Source: Achromobacter spanius (GTDB lineage Bacteria; Pseudomonadota; Gammaproteobacteria; Burkholderiales; Burkholderiaceae_B). Taken from it: a stretch of 64,000 bases of DNA. The stretch is taken from assembly GCF_029637605.1 (NCBI RefSeq), contig NZ_CP121261.1, forward strand, positions 2,232,001 through 2,296,000. Direction: 5' to 3'. The translations under genes and the position numbers were made by a program. The notes under the pieces are model-generated. The model saw nothing but the letters and a program-made list of their open reading frames with translations, made no database searches and had not been told where the DNA came from. Shown in pieces: positions 1 to 9,772 of this stretch (positions are counted from its first letter, which is position 1; each line of letters starts with the position of its first letter).

Positions 1-59
1 TTCCAGTCGCGCCGGCGGACATCGGCGTCCGACAGCAAGGGTGTGGCGGCGGTGTTCAT
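1..59 (-). CDS. N-terminal fragment of an unidentified gene, cut by the window edge
   Basis: An ATG at 59-57 opens an uninterrupted minus-strand frame that runs off the left edge. Only 19 complete codons are visible, beginning MNTAATPLLSDADVRRRDW. There is no clear ribosome-binding site, because the 5' side is the terminator downstream of pgsA. The short polar N-terminus would suit a membrane transporter, but that is a guess. The start may lie elsewhere or the frame may be spurious. Confidence 0.3.
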   Translation of the reverse strand, partial: MNTAATPLLSDADVRRRDW

Positions 60-61
60 TG

Positions 62-82
62 AAAAAAGCCGCCAAAGCGGCT
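62..82 (-). terminator. Rho-independent terminator after pgsA
   Basis: On the minus strand a 6-bp stem (AGCCGC/GCGGCT) with a four-base loop is followed directly by six T residues. It lies 40 bp beyond the pgsA stop and plausibly closes the long axyABM-to-pgsA run. Confidence 0.75.
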
Positions 83-122
83 GGTGGCGCACGCAGCAAT
101 GCGGTGCGCGGGTTGTCTCCGG

Positions 123-695
123 CTACAGCGCTTTTTCGCGGATGGCGGGCCAGGCGCGCTGCAGGTAATACAGCATCGACCAGACCGTCAGCACCGCGGC
201 AACGATGATCAGCACGTCGCCCAGCAGCTTGGTGCTGATGCCATAGACGGGCTGGTTGTACAGTAGGCAGGGAATCGCCACCATCTGGGCGGCGGTCTTG
301 AACTTGCCCAGTCGGTGCACGGCGACACTGGCGCTGGCGCCGATCTTGGCCATCCATTCGCGCAAAGCGGAAATGGTGATTTCACGGCCGATGATGATCA
401 GCGAGATAAAGGCGTCGACGCGGCTGAGGTCCAGCAGGACGATCAGCGCGGCGCAGACCATCAGTTTGTCGGCAACCGGGTCCAGGAAGGCGCCAAAGGC
501 CGAGGTCTGGTTCCAGCGGCGGGCCAGCCAGCCGTCGAACCAGTCGGTCAGCGCCGCGATGATGAACGCCCACGCCGCGAAAGTGTCGCGCGTGGGGACC
601 GACATCCAGCTCTCGGGCAGGTAGAACAGCCCGACCACCAGCGGAATCATGGCGATGCGCAGCCACGTCAGGATAATGGGTACGTTAATTGGCAT
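123..695 (-). CDS. pgsA: CDP-diacylglycerol--glycerol-3-phosphate 3-phosphatidyltransferase
   Basis: This integral membrane enzyme of 190 residues transfers a phosphatidyl group from CDP-diacylglycerol to glycerol-3-phosphate, the committed step towards phosphatidylglycerol and cardiolipin. The CDP-alcohol phosphotransferase signature is visible around residues 50-77: DWFDGWLARR, a Gly eight residues later, then FLDPVADK, giving the DGxxAR...G...DxxxD pattern. Several hydrophobic segments follow, and the length is normal for PgsA. It is the last gene of the minus-strand run, 80 bp after uvrC, a uvrC-pgsA order common in proteobacteria. A terminator follows at 62-82. Confidence 0.95.
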   Translation of the reverse strand: MPINVPIILTWLRIAMIPLVVGLFYLPESWMSVPTRDTFAAWAFIIAALTDWFDGWLARRWNQTSAFGAFLDPVADKLMVCAALIVLLDLSRVDAFISLIIIGREITISALREWMAKIGASASVAVHRLGKFKTAAQMVAIPCLLYNQPVYGISTKLLGDVLIIVAAVLTVWSMLYYLQRAWPAIREKAL

Positions 696-775
696 AGTGT
701 TCGTATGCTACATCAGCCGGATGACGCTGGCTGCATCGGCACGGTGGGGTGGCCGTGCTTCGGCCGGCCTGGGGG

Positions 776-2605
776 CTAGCCACGCAGCGCCTCGTAGATG
801 CGTTCCGCCAGGTCCTGGGAAATGCCGTCAACCGATGCCAGGTCCTCGATGCTGGCGGACGCCACGCCCGAAAATCCGCCGAATCGGGCCAACAGGCGCT
901 GGCGGCGGCGGGCGCCCACCCCTTCAATTTCTTCCAGCCGCGACACATTACGCGTCTTGGCGCGGCGCGCCCGCATGCCGGTGATGGCAAAACGGTGCGC
1001 CTCGTCGCGCACCTGCGCAATCAGCATCAGCGCGGCGGACTCGCCGCCCAGCGCCACGGGGGGCCGCTCGTCGGCGAACACCAGGGTTTCCAGGCCAACC
1101 TTGCGCCCTTCCCCCTTGGCCACGCCGACCAGCGTCTGAATGTCCAGCCCCAATTCCGCGAACACCTTGCGCGCCACTTCGACCTGGCCCTTGCCACCGT
1201 CGATCAGCACCAGGCCCGGCATCTGCGCGTCGCCGTCCGCCACCTTGGCGAAGCGGCGCGTCAGCACCTGGCGCATGGCGGCGTAATCGTCGCCCGGGGT
1301 GATGCCGGCAATGTTGTAACGGCGGTAGAGCGAGGGCTGCATGTCGTGGTGTTCAAACACCACGCACGATGCTTGCGTGGCTTCGCCGGCCGTGTGGCTG
1401 ATGTCGAAGCATTCGATGCGCAGCGCATCCAGCGCGGCTTCGTCGGTGTCCAGGTCCAGCGCCTCGGCCAGCGCCAGGGTGCGGCCGGCGCGGGCGCCGG
1501 ATTCTGTCAAGGCGCGGGCCAGCGCCATCTCGGCGTTCTTGCCCGCCTGTTCCAGCCACGAACGGCGCGCCCCCTGCGGACGGGTCAGCAAGCGTGACGG
1601 CCGTCCGCCCGCCTGCTCGATCAGCAGGTTGATAAGGTCAGGGTCGGGCAAGGCGTGTGAGCAGACCAGCACGGGCGGCATGGCGTTGTCCGTGTAGTGC
1701 TGGGCGACAAAGGCCTCAAGCACCTGCGGCGCGGCTTCGCCTTCGGCGTGCGTCGGAAAGAAAGGCTTGTCGCCCAGGTGACGGCCGCCACGCACCATCG
1801 CCAGGTTCACGCAGACCTTGCCGCCCGCCACGGCCACCGCGATGATGTCGGTGTCTTCGCCGCTGGTGTTCTCCATGGTCTGCTGATGCAGGACGCGCGC
1901 CAGCGACCCCATCTGGTCGCGCAGCGCGGCGGCTTCCTCAAAGCGCAGTTCACCCGCCGCCTGCTGCATGCGCGCTTCGATTTCGCCCATGACATCTTTC
2001 GCTTCGCCATTCAGGAAGCGCACCGCGCGCTGCACGTCGCGCTCGTACTCCTGGGCCTCGATGGCGCCCACGCACGGCGCCGAACAGCGCCCGATCTGAT
2101 GCAACAGACAGGGGCGCGAGCGGTTGGCGAAGACGGTGTCTTCACAGGTGCGCAGGCGGAAAACTTTTTGCAGGATCTGGATCGTCTCGCGCACCGCCCA
2201 GGCATTGGGGAACGGGCCGAAATACTGGCCGCGCTTGTTGGTCGCGCCGCGATAGTAGGCAATGCGCGGCCACTCATGGCCGGTGATCAGCAGATAGGGG
2301 TAGGACTTGTCGTCGCGAAACAGAATGTTGTAGCGCGGCTTCAGGCTCTTGATGAGGTTGTTTTCCAGGATCAGCGCTTCGGCTTCCGAGCGCGTCACGG
2401 TGACCTCCAGCCGCGCCACTTTCGACACCATCTGGGCGATGCGGGGGCTGGCCAGGTTCTTCTGGAAATACGACGAGACGCGCTTCTTCAGGTCGCGCGC
2501 CTTGCCGACATACATGACTTCGCCCGCTGCATCCAGGTGCCGGTAGACACCTGGCAGATGCGGTAGGTCAGACAGGAACGATTTGAGATTGAAGTCGTCG
2601 GGCAT
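776..2605 (-). CDS. uvrC: Excinuclease ABC subunit C
   Basis: UvrC is the nuclease that makes the dual incision in nucleotide excision repair, acting with UvrA and UvrB in the cytoplasm. The GIY-YIG domain is at residues 12-45 (LPGVYRHL...[14 protein letters not shown]). It is followed by the cysteine cluster (CEDTVF...CLLHQIGRC), a UvrB-binding UVR motif ([15 protein letters not shown]), the RNase H-like nuclease region ([30 protein letters not shown]) and a C-terminal helix-hairpin-helix pair. The ATG at 2605 gives 609 residues, the usual length. The open frame extends further upstream into nagZ, but family members begin near [11 protein letters not shown]. The first 38 bp overlap the end of nagZ, so the two are probably co-translated. 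Confidence 0.95.
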   Translation of the reverse strand: MPDDFNLKSFLSDLPHLPGVYRHLDAAGEVMYVGKARDLKKRVSSYFQKNLASPRIAQMVSKVARLEVTVTRSEAEALILENNLIKSLKPRYNILFRDDKSYPYLLITGHEWPRIAYYRGATNKRGQYFGPFPNAWAVRETIQILQKVFRLRTCEDTVFANRSRPCLLHQIGRCSAPCVGAIEAQEYERDVQRAVRFLNGEAKDVMGEIEARMQQAAGELRFEEAAALRDQMGSLARVLHQQTMENTSGEDTDIIAVAVAGGKVCVNLAMVRGGRHLGDKPFFPTHAEGEAAPQVLEAFVAQHYTDNAMPPVLVCSHALPDPDLINLLIEQAGGRPSRLLTRPQGARRSWLEQAGKNAEMALARALTESGARAGRTLALAEALDLDTDEAALDALRIECFDISHTAGEATQASCVVFEHHDMQPSLYRRYNIAGITPGDDYAAMRQVLTRRFAKVADGDAQMPGLVLIDGGKGQVEVARKVFAELGLDIQTLVGVAKGEGRKVGLETLVFADERPPVALGGESAALMLIAQVRDEAHRFAITGMRARRAKTRNVSRLEEIEGVGARRRQRLLARFGGFSGVASASIEDLASVDGISQDLAERIYEALRG

Positions 2606-3581
2606 TCTGGTAACGGTGTTCGGCCTGCAGGGTATCCCAGTCGGGCGCATCGAAACGCGGCATCAGGCGGCGGATGCGCTCGACCGATTCAGGTGCGTGG
2701 TCGAACTTCAGGCGCGACAGCAAATCGTCGGCCAGATCCGGCCGGTTGCACACCAGCACCATGTCGCAACCCGCGTTGAGCGCCGCCTTGGCACGAGCCA
2801 GGATATCACCCGCCACCGACGCGCCCTCCATCGTCAGGTCGTCGGAAAACACCACGCCGTCATAGCCCAGGCGCTTGCGCAGGATGTCCTGCACCCACTT
2901 CCTGGAAAAGCCGGCCGGGTGCTTGTCCACCTTGGGGTAGATCACATGCGCGGGCATCACCGACGGCAGCACGGCGTCGCCCAGCCAGGCGTAGGGCGCC
3001 GCGTCGTCCTTCAGAATGTCGTCCAGCTTGCGGGGGTCGACGGGAATTTCATGGTGCGAGTCCGCGCCCACGTAACCGTGGCCCGGGAAATGCTTGCCGC
3101 AGGCCGACATGCCGGCCAGCGCCAGGCCCTGGATCAGCGCGCGCGACAGCATCGTGACCACGCGCGGGTCCGAATGGAAGGCACGGTTGCCGATCACCTG
3201 GCTTGCGCCGTAGTCCAGGTCCAGCACCGGCGTGAAGCTCATGTCCACGCCGCAGGCGCGCAGTTCTGCGGCCAGCACGTAGCCAGCCTCGGTCGCCAGG
3301 CGCATGGCCTGCAAGGGGTCACGGTCCCACAGCGTGCCCAGGTCGCGCATGGCGGGCAAGGCGGTGAAACCGTCGTCGCGGAAGCGCTGCACGCGGCCGC
3401 CCTCGTGGTCCACCAGGATCAGCAGCGGCTCCTTGCGGGCCTTGTGGATCTGGCGAGTCAGCTTGGTCAGTTGCTTGCGGTTTTCGAAGTTACGGGCGAA
3501 CAGAATCACGCCGCCCACCAGCGGGTGGCGCAGACGGGTCTTTTCTTCTTTGGTCAGCGAGGTTCCCGCCACATCGACCAT
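2568..3581 (-). CDS. nagZ: Beta-N-acetylhexosaminidase (cell-wall recycling); 5' end possibly frameshifted
   Basis: NagZ is a cytoplasmic family 3 glycosidase that removes GlcNAc from 1,6-anhydro-muropeptides during peptidoglycan recycling, and so influences AmpC beta-lactamase induction. Seen here are DHEGGRVQR, the loop [16 protein letters not shown] and the nucleophile region [13 protein letters not shown]. From the ATG at 3581 it has 337 residues, about the family norm. The conserved opening GPVMVDVAG, however, begins before this ATG, and the best ribosome-binding site serves an ATG at 3625 in another frame. A one-base deletion or sequencing error between 3582 and 3622 would explain this. 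A GTG at 3584 is an alternative start. Confidence 0.88.
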   Translation of the reverse strand: MVDVAGTSLTKEEKTRLRHPLVGGVILFARNFENRKQLTKLTRQIHKARKEPLLILVDHEGGRVQRFRDDGFTALPAMRDLGTLWDRDPLQAMRLATEAGYVLAAELRACGVDMSFTPVLDLDYGASQVIGNRAFHSDPRVVTMLSRALIQGLALAGMSACGKHFPGHGYVGADSHHEIPVDPRKLDDILKDDAAPYAWLGDAVLPSVMPAHVIYPKVDKHPAGFSRKWVQDILRKRLGYDGVVFSDDLTMEGASVAGDILARAKAALNAGCDMVLVCNRPDLADDLLSRLKFDHAPESVERIRRLMPRFDAPDWDTLQAEHRYQNARRLQSQIVPV

Positions 3582-3622
3582 CACGGGGCCGGGGGCAGGA
3601 CTACCTTGGATTTTTTCTTGGC

Positions 3623-3636
3623 CATGAGGGGGTCCT
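3623..3636 (-). promoter_or_regulatory. nagZ: Shine-Dalgarno and ATG out of frame with nagZ
   Basis: AGGA at 3636-3633, seven bases before the ATG at 3625-3623, is the natural-looking start for nagZ. The peptide from it begins MAKKKSKVVLPPAP and then meets TGA at the point where the nagZ frame reads GPVMVD. The distance from this ATG to the in-frame ATG at 3581 is 44 bases, one short of a multiple of three. Confidence 0.6.
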
Positions 3637-3639
3637 AAT

Positions 3640-4155
3640 TCAGGGCTTGCGTTCGACCACCACATAGGCGGCGGCCATGTCGGATTCGTCGGTGATGGAT
3701 ACATGCGCCGCGCCGAAACGTTGACCATACCAGTCCTGCAGTTCAGGCGCGATGACCAGCACCGGACGCCCGCCAGGCGCGTTCAGCGTCTGCACGCGCC
3801 GCCACGTCATGGGCATGCGCATGCCCAAACCGATGGCTTTGGAAAACGCTTCCTTGGCGGCAAAGCGGGTCGCCAGGAAGCGCACGCCACGCACCGGGTC
3901 ACGAGCACGGCGCGCATGGAATTTTTGCAGTTCTTCGGTGCCCAGGATCTTTTCCGCGAATCGGTCGCCGTGGCGTTCCAGCGCGCGTTCAACCCGGTCG
4001 ATGCGCAGCAGGTCCATGCCGATGCCGGCGATGGCGCCGGCCGGGCTGGGGGCTGCGGTGGGGTTTGCGTTGGGATTTGCGTTGGGGTTTGCGGAGGGGG
4101 CAGCAATGGAACCCGCACCGGGAGCCGCGGCGGAAGCTTTGGAGGTATCAGACAT
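3640..4155 (-). CDS. acpS: Holo-[acyl-carrier-protein] synthase with a low-complexity N-terminal extension
   Basis: AcpS transfers 4'-phosphopantetheine from CoA to apo-ACP, activating fatty-acid synthesis. The core starts at [19 protein letters not shown], with the metal-binding Asp, and continues with [17 protein letters not shown], with the conserved Glu. The core is about 125 residues, the normal size. In front of it are about 45 residues of Ala/Pro/Asn-rich sequence with a short Asn-Pro-Asn-Ala repeat, which is unusual. I chose the ATG at 4155. A GTG at 4164 is possible, and true initiation nearer the core cannot be excluded. It lies between pdxJ and nagZ, and pdxJ-acpS is a conserved pair. 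Confidence 0.9.
   Translation of the reverse strand: MSDTSKASAAAPGAGSIAAPSANPNANPNANPTAAPSPAGAIAGIGMDLLRIDRVERALERHGDRFAEKILGTEELQKFHARRARDPVRGVRFLATRFAAKEAFSKAIGLGMRMPMTWRRVQTLNAPGGRPVLVIAPELQDWYGQRFGAAHVSITDESDMAAAYVVVERKP
4060..4095. repeat. Three 12-bp tandem repeats inside acpS
   Basis: Three consecutive 12-bp units of the form GGGGTTTGCGTT occupy 4060-4071, 4072-4083 and 4084-4095. On the coding (minus) strand they encode an Asn-Pro-Asn-Ala periodicity in the AcpS N-terminal extension. Replication slippage at such a repeat could change the extension in steps of four residues without shifting the frame. Confidence 0.8.
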
Positions 4156-4225
4156 AAACGTCACCCAAAAACAGCGGCACGGGAGACGTGGCGCAAGATG
4201 GCGGAATCCGGCATCCGGCCAGCGG

Positions 4226-4966
4226 TCACAGGCCGCGCAGCGCTTGCAGGCGTGCCTGCACCATCACCGCCTTCATGTCGCGGACCGCCTTTTCCCAGCC
4301 GTCAAACACCGCCTGCGCCACGATGGCGTGGCCGATGTTCAGTTCAGAGATACCGTCAATGGCGGCCACCGGGGCCACGTTGCCCAAGTGCAGGCCATGG
4401 CCGGCGTTCACCCGCAAGCCATGGCGCAGCCCTTCGGCCACGGCCAGGCGGATACGTTGCAGCTCGGCTTGTGCCGCGTCGCCCTGGGCTTCAGCATAGG
4501 CGCCGGTGTGCAGTTCGATGACCGTGGCGCCGGTCTTGGCCGCCGCGGCGATCTGCGCCAGGTCCGGATCGATGAACAGGGACACGCGTATGCCCGCTTC
4601 AACCAGCAGGCCCACGGCGTCGGTGACGGCGTCCATGGCGCCCGCCACTTCCAGCCCGCCTTCGGTGGTGAGTTCGGTGCGCTTTTCGGGCACCAGGCAA
4701 ACGTCGTGGGGTTTGACGGCGCAGGCAATTTCCAGCATTTCAGCCGTGATCGCGCATTCCAGGTTCATGCGCGTGCGCAGCTGCGGACGAATCGCGTACA
4801 CGTCCGCGTCCTGGATATGACGCCGGTCTTCACGCAGATGCAGCGTGATGAGGTCGGCGCCGGCATCCTCCGCGCGCAGCGCGGCGGCCACCGGGTCCGG
4901 GTACGCCGTATGGCGCTGTTGCCGCAAGGTGGCAACGTGATCGATATTGACACCAAGTTCTATCAT
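4226..4966 (-). CDS. pdxJ: Pyridoxine 5'-phosphate synthase
   Basis: PdxJ condenses 3-amino-2-oxopropyl phosphate with 1-deoxyxylulose-5-phosphate to form pyridoxine 5'-phosphate, the last ring-forming step of DXP-dependent vitamin B6 synthesis. The 246-residue TIM-barrel protein opens with the family signature [15 protein letters not shown] and carries [18 protein letters not shown] and HTGAYAEA. Its ATG overlaps the stop codon of the upstream outer-membrane efflux gene (ATGA), so translation is probably coupled to it. In many proteobacteria pdxJ instead follows recO, so this position behind an efflux pump is notable. Confidence 0.95.
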   Translation of the reverse strand: MIELGVNIDHVATLRQQRHTAYPDPVAAALRAEDAGADLITLHLREDRRHIQDADVYAIRPQLRTRMNLECAITAEMLEIACAVKPHDVCLVPEKRTELTTEGGLEVAGAMDAVTDAVGLLVEAGIRVSLFIDPDLAQIAAAAKTGATVIELHTGAYAEAQGDAAQAELQRIRLAVAEGLRHGLRVNAGHGLHLGNVAPVAAIDGISELNIGHAIVAQAVFDGWEKAVRDMKAVMVQARLQALRGL

Positions 4967-6480
4967 TGCGTGGTCGTCGACACTTTGGTCGGTTCTTTCG
5001 TGGTTTCTTCCCAGCCGCCGCCCAAGGCCTTGTAGAGCTCCACGCGGTTGATCAGCGCGGCCAAACCGGTTTGCACCAGCGACAACTGGGCATTGAAGAA
5101 GTCTACCTGCGCGGTCTGCACCTGCAAGAAGCTGTCGATGCCGTTGGTATAGCGCAGGTTCGACAGTTCCAGGGTACGGGAAGACGATTCCTGCAAGGCG
5201 CGCTGGGCGTCCAACTGCGCGCCGTAGGTGGCTTCGCCCGCCAGCGCATCGGACACTTCCCGGAACGCCTGCTGGATGGTCTGCTCGTATTGCGCCACGG
5301 CAATGTTGTCGCGCGCCTTGGCCAGGTTCAGCCCTTCACGGATCGAGCCGCCGGCAAACAGCGGGGTCGTGATGGACGGCGAGAAACTCCAGTAGCCCTG
5401 GCCGCCCTTGAACAGATCACCCAGCGACGGGCTGGCCACGCCCAACAGGCCGGTCAGGGAAATGGTGGGGAAGAACGCCGCGCGAGCCGCGCCGATGTTG
5501 GCGTTGGCTGACCGCAGCTGGTTTTCCGCCGCCAGGATGTCGGGGCGCCGTTCAAGCAGGTCGGACGGCAGGCCCGACGGCACGGTGGCCAGCAACTGGT
5601 CACGGCCAAACGTGGCGGGCGGCGGCAGGTCCGCGGGCAAGGGCGCGCCCACCAGCAGCACCAGCGCGTTCAGCGCCTGGGCGCGGGCCCGGGCCAATTG
5701 CGCCAGGTCCGACGAAGCCGTATCCAGCAGCGTCTTGGATTGGTTCAGATCCAGTTCGGACGACACGCCGCCATCGAAACGGCGCTTGACCAGGTCATAG
5801 GATTCCTGGCGCGACGCCAACGTGCGCTGCGTCAGGTCCAGTTGGACTTCGGCCGCGCGCAGGTTGAAGTACGCCTGCGCGACGGAACCGACCAGCGTGA
5901 TCTGCACGGTCTTTTGCGCCTGCTCGGTCGACAGGTACTGTTGGTACGCCGCTTCCGACAGGTTGCGCAGCCGGCCGAACAGATCGATTTCGAACGTCGT
6001 CAGGCCGATGCCGGCCTGGTACGAGCTGGAAATCGAGCTGGAATCCGGCCCGCCCGCGCGCATGTTGGCCGGCAGATGCTGGCGTTGGCCCTGGATGCCG
6101 GCGCCAATGCTGGGCCACTGCGCCCCGCGCTGAATGCCATATTGGGCGCGCGCTTCTTCCACGCGCTGCACGGCCACGCGCAGGTCGCGGTTGTTGACCA
6201 GCGACAGCGCAATCAGGCTTTGCAGGCGCGGGTCGCGGAAAAATTCGCGCCAGCCCAGGTCGGCGGCCGGTATGCCGGCTTCGGGCACCACCGCCGACGC
6301 CGGCTGCGAGCCCAGCGACGTGGGGTTGTTGTAGCCGCCGTACTGCACCTTCGGCTGGTCGGGCCAAGTGCCCGTGACCGGTGCGTCGGGGCGCTTGTAG
6401 TCGGGCGCCAGCGAGCAGCCGGCCAACGCCACCGCCACGAAGGCGGACAGGGCGGATTGCTTGATCATCAGGGCTTTCAT
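4963..6480 (-). CDS. axyM: RND efflux outer-membrane lipoprotein (OprM/NodT family)
   Basis: This is the TolC-like outer-membrane channel of a tripartite multidrug pump. The 505-residue precursor has a lipoprotein signal ending in the lipobox LAGC, with Cys at about residue 22, followed by SLAPDYKRP, typical of OprM-type factors. Two repeated outer-membrane-efflux domains follow, including the motif [19 protein letters not shown]. Its start overlaps the end of axyB by 4 bp, and its stop overlaps the start of pdxJ by 4 bp. The axyM symbol rests on resemblance to the Achromobacter AxyABM/Pseudomonas MexAB-OprM systems recalled from memory. oprM would be the neutral name. Confidence 0.88.
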   Translation of the reverse strand: MKALMIKQSALSAFVAVALAGCSLAPDYKRPDAPVTGTWPDQPKVQYGGYNNPTSLGSQPASAVVPEAGIPAADLGWREFFRDPRLQSLIALSLVNNRDLRVAVQRVEEARAQYGIQRGAQWPSIGAGIQGQRQHLPANMRAGGPDSSSISSSYQAGIGLTTFEIDLFGRLRNLSEAAYQQYLSTEQAQKTVQITLVGSVAQAYFNLRAAEVQLDLTQRTLASRQESYDLVKRRFDGGVSSELDLNQSKTLLDTASSDLAQLARARAQALNALVLLVGAPLPADLPPPATFGRDQLLATVPSGLPSDLLERRPDILAAENQLRSANANIGAARAAFFPTISLTGLLGVASPSLGDLFKGGQGYWSFSPSITTPLFAGGSIREGLNLAKARDNIAVAQYEQTIQQAFREVSDALAGEATYGAQLDAQRALQESSSRTLELSNLRYTNGIDSFLQVQTAQVDFFNAQLSLVQTGLAALINRVELYKALGGGWEETTKEPTKVSTTTQ

Positions 6481-9400
6481 GCCTTGCCCTCCGGGCCACC
6501 ATTGGGTTGTACGGGGGTGTATCCCGCTTCTGCGTCGGGCTGGTCGCCGGCCGCCTTCTTGGCCGCCTGCTCTTCTTCCCAGGCCTTCAGTTCGGCGCCC
6601 AGCAGGCGCGGGCGGGTCTTGAACAGGCCCAGCACCACCACGAAGAAGGTCGGCACGAAGATCACGGCGAACGGCGTGGCGGCAAGCATGCCGCCCAACA
6701 CGCCCAGGCCCACCGCGCGCTGGCTGGCCGCGCCGGCGCCCGTGGCCATGGCCAGCGGCACCACGCCCAGGATGAACGCCAGCGACGTCATCAGAATTGG
6801 CCGGAACCGCAGCCTGGCCGCTTCCACCGCGGATTCATACAGCCCCATGCCCCGGGCGTACTGATCCTTGGCGAACTCCACGATCAGAATGGCGTTCTTG
6901 GCCGCCAGGCCAATCACGGTCACCATGCCCACCTGGAAGTACACGTCGTTGGACATGCCCAGCGCGCTGACCAGCGCCACGGCGCCCAGCATGCCCAGCG
7001 GCACCACCAGCATGACCGACAGCGGGATGGCCCAGCTTTCATACAGCGCGGCCAACACCAGGAACACGATCAGCAGCGACAGGCCCATCAGGATAGGCGC
7101 CTGGTTGCCGGCTTGCCGTTCCTGGTAGGACAGGCCCGTCCATTCGTAGCCGAAGCCTTGCGGCAACTGCGCCACCAGGTTCTGCATTTCTTCCATGGCC
7201 TGGCCGGTGGTGTAGCCTGCGGCGGCAGCGCCGCCGATACGCATGGACTCGTAGCTGTTGTAGCGCACCACCTGCACCGGGCCCTGGACCCACTCGGCCG
7301 ACACGAAGGTCGACAAGGGCACCATGCCACCCTGGGCGTTGCGCGCGTTCAGCTTCAGAACGTCGGACAGCTGCATGCGATACGGCGCATCCGCCTGCAC
7401 CCAGATGTTCTGCATCCGGCCCATGTTGGGGAACTTGCTCAGGTAGGCCGAACCCACCGCCGTCGAAATCAGCGAGGCCGCTTCATTGAAGTCCACGCCC
7501 AAGGCGGCGGCCTTGTCGCGGTCGATGTTCAGCGTCAGCTGCGTGCCGGCCGCCAGGCCGGTGATACGCACCTGCGACAGCACCGGGCTCTTCATGGCCA
7601 TGCCCATCAACTGGCCCGTCGCGGCGGCAAGCGCCTCGGACCCCGCCGCGCCCCGGTCTTGCAGGCGCAGGTCGAAGCCGGTGGCGTTACCCAAGGACGA
7701 AATGGCCGGCGGTACCAGGGTGAACACCTGCGCATCGTGGATGCCCATCAACTGCTTCTGGAAGGCGTTGAAGGCGATGGCGCCCGCGGAGTCCTGCTTT
7801 TCCTTGCGGTCCTTGAAGTCTTTCAAGGTGGTGAACGCAATGGCGGCGTTCAGGCCGTTACCGTTGAAGCTGAAACCCTGCACGGCGATGATGTTCTCAA
7901 CGGCGGGAATGCTGCGGAAGTATTCCTCGACCTGTTCGATCACTTCAACCGTGCGGTTGGCGCTGGCGCCCGTGGGCAGTTCGATGTTGCTGATGACGTA
8001 GCCCTGGTCTTCCTCGGGCAGGAACGACGACGGCAGGCGCAGGTACAGCCAGCCCAGCAGCAGCACCAGCACCAGGAAGGCCAGCATCATGCGGCCGCCC
8101 TTGTGCAGAATGCGCGACACCCAGTTCTGATAACCGTGGGTGGTGGCGTCGAACTTGCGGTTGAACCAGCCGAAAAAGCCCTTTTTCTCGTCGTGGTGGC
8201 CCTTGGGCACCGGCTTCAGGATGGTGGCGCACAGGGCCGGCGTGAAGGTCAGCGCCAACAGGGCCGAGAAGAAGATCGACACGGCCATGGCCACCGAGAA
8301 CTGTCGGTAGATCACGCCCACGGACCCGCTCATGAAGGCCAGCGGCAGGAACACCGTGACCAGCACCAGCGTGATGCCGATAATGGCGCCGCTGATCTGC
8401 GGCATGGCTTTCTTGGTGGCCTCCTTGGGCGGCAAGCCCTCGGTGGCCATGATGCGTTCAACGTTTTCGACCACCACGATGGCGTCGTCCACCAGAATCC
8501 CGATGGCTAGCACCATCGCGAACATGGTCAGTACGTTGATCGAGAACCCCAGCCCCAGCATCACCGCGAACGACCCCAGCATGGCCACCGGAACGACCAG
8601 CGCGGGAATCAGCGTGTAGCGCACGTTCTGCAGGAACAGGTACATCACCAGGAACACCAGCACCATGGCTTCAGCCAGGGTGTGCAGCACCTGCTCGATC
8701 GACACCTTCACGTAGGGCGCGGTGTCGTAGGGAATGGCGTACTGGATGTTGCCCGGGAAGTACTTGGACAGCTCTTCCATCTGCTGGCGCACGCCCTGGG
8801 CGGTGGCCAGCGCGTTGGCGTCCGGCGACAGCACAATGGCGAAGGCCGCCGTGGGCTTGCCGTTCAGGCGGGCGCCGAACTGGTAGTTGTCGGCGCCGAC
8901 TTCAATGCGGGCCACGTCGCGCAGCAGCACCTTGGAGCCATCGGTGTTGGCGCGCAACACGATCTTGCCAAAGCCGTCCACGGTGCTCAGTTGGCCGTTG
9001 GCCGTGACCGTGGCCGTGATGCGCTGCGATTCCGGGTTGGGCGGCGCGCCGATGCTGCCGCCCGAGATCAGGACGTTCTGGGCCGAGATGGCCTGGTTGA
9101 CCTCGTTCATGCTCAGGTTGAAGCCCACCAGCTTGGCCGGATCCACCCACACACGCATGGCGCGCGGCGCCGCGAACAACTGGAACTGGCCCACGCCGGC
9201 CACCCGCGATACCGGGTTCTGCACGTTGCGCGTGATGTAGTCGGCCAGCGCCGTCTGGTCCAGCGACCCATCCTCGGACGACAGCGTCACGATCATCAGG
9301 AAGCCGGTACTGGTCTGCTCGTATTGCAAGCCCTGCTGCTGCACGGCCGCCGGCAACTGCGCAATCACGTTCGACACGCGGTTCTGCACGTCAACCTGGG

Positions 9401-9707
9401 CCAGATCGGGGTTGGTGCCCGGAGCGAAGGTGGCGGTGATGGTGGCCGTGCCGTAGGAATCACTGACCGACTCGTAGTAGATCAGGCCCTTGGCGCCGTT
9501 GAGCTTGTCTTCGATGATGCTGGTGACCGATTCCGCCACTTCCTTGGCCGAGGCGCCCGGATAGGTGGCGGTGATCGTGATGGCCGGCGGGGCCACGTCC
9601 GGGTACTGTGCCACCGGCATGTTCGGGATGGCCAACACCCCGGCCAGCAGAATGAACAGGGCGACTACCCAGGCGAAAATTGGTCGATCAATAAAAAATT
9701 GCGGCAT
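6477..9707 (-). CDS. axyB: RND multidrug efflux transporter, HAE1 family (AcrB/MexB type)
   Basis: This inner-membrane proton-driven pump takes substrates from the periplasm or bilayer and passes them to the outer-membrane channel. The 1076-residue protein begins MPQFFIDRPIFAWVVAL, has 12 expected membrane segments and two large periplasmic loops. It keeps the proton-relay residues: Asp-Asp in GILVDDAIVVVENV, and Lys in GLAAKNAILIVEFAKD. Length and termini match AcrB/MexB. It lies 65 bp after the adaptor gene and overlaps the channel gene. The substrate range cannot be read from the sequence. The AxyB assignment is by family resemblance. Confidence 0.93.
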   Translation of the reverse strand: MPQFFIDRPIFAWVVALFILLAGVLAIPNMPVAQYPDVAPPAITITATYPGASAKEVAESVTSIIEDKLNGAKGLIYYESVSDSYGTATITATFAPGTNPDLAQVDVQNRVSNVIAQLPAAVQQQGLQYEQTSTGFLMIVTLSSEDGSLDQTALADYITRNVQNPVSRVAGVGQFQLFAAPRAMRVWVDPAKLVGFNLSMNEVNQAISAQNVLISGGSIGAPPNPESQRITATVTANGQLSTVDGFGKIVLRANTDGSKVLLRDVARIEVGADNYQFGARLNGKPTAAFAIVLSPDANALATAQGVRQQMEELSKYFPGNIQYAIPYDTAPYVKVSIEQVLHTLAEAMVLVFLVMYLFLQNVRYTLIPALVVPVAMLGSFAVMLGLGFSINVLTMFAMVLAIGILVDDAIVVVENVERIMATEGLPPKEATKKAMPQISGAIIGITLVLVTVFLPLAFMSGSVGVIYRQFSVAMAVSIFFSALLALTFTPALCATILKPVPKGHHDEKKGFFGWFNRKFDATTHGYQNWVSRILHKGGRMMLAFLVLVLLLGWLYLRLPSSFLPEEDQGYVISNIELPTGASANRTVEVIEQVEEYFRSIPAVENIIAVQGFSFNGNGLNAAIAFTTLKDFKDRKEKQDSAGAIAFNAFQKQLMGIHDAQVFTLVPPAISSLGNATGFDLRLQDRGAAGSEALAAATGQLMGMAMKSPVLSQVRITGLAAGTQLTLNIDRDKAAALGVDFNEAASLISTAVGSAYLSKFPNMGRMQNIWVQADAPYRMQLSDVLKLNARNAQGGMVPLSTFVSAEWVQGPVQVVRYNSYESMRIGGAAAAGYTTGQAMEEMQNLVAQLPQGFGYEWTGLSYQERQAGNQAPILMGLSLLIVFLVLAALYESWAIPLSVMLVVPLGMLGAVALVSALGMSNDVYFQVGMVTVIGLAAKNAILIVEFAKDQYARGMGLYESAVEAARLRFRPILMTSLAFILGVVPLAMATGAGAASQRAVGLGVLGGMLAATPFAVIFVPTFFVVVLGLFKTRPRLLGAELKAWEEEQAAKKAAGDQPDAEAGYTPVQPNGGPEGKA

Positions 9708-9772
9708 GTGGGCTGACTCTGAAAGCGATGCTCACCAAAGGGGAACGCGGCGCTTGTGGCGCCGCGTGCCGC

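Noticed and set aside
1..122. tRNA cluster downstream of pgsA, expected from other betaproteobacteria
   Set aside because: No cloverleaf or TTC-containing T-arm could be read. The region holds a terminator and a short coding start.
4060..4095. CRISPR-like or foreign repeat in acpS
   Set aside because: Only three 12-bp units without spacers, in frame with AcpS. A simple coding microsatellite explains it.
6507..8510. A 667-codon plus-strand frame opposite axyB
   Set aside because: It lies wholly inside a well-supported RND transporter, and its product is His/Gln/Arg-rich, typical of an antisense shadow in GC-rich DNA.
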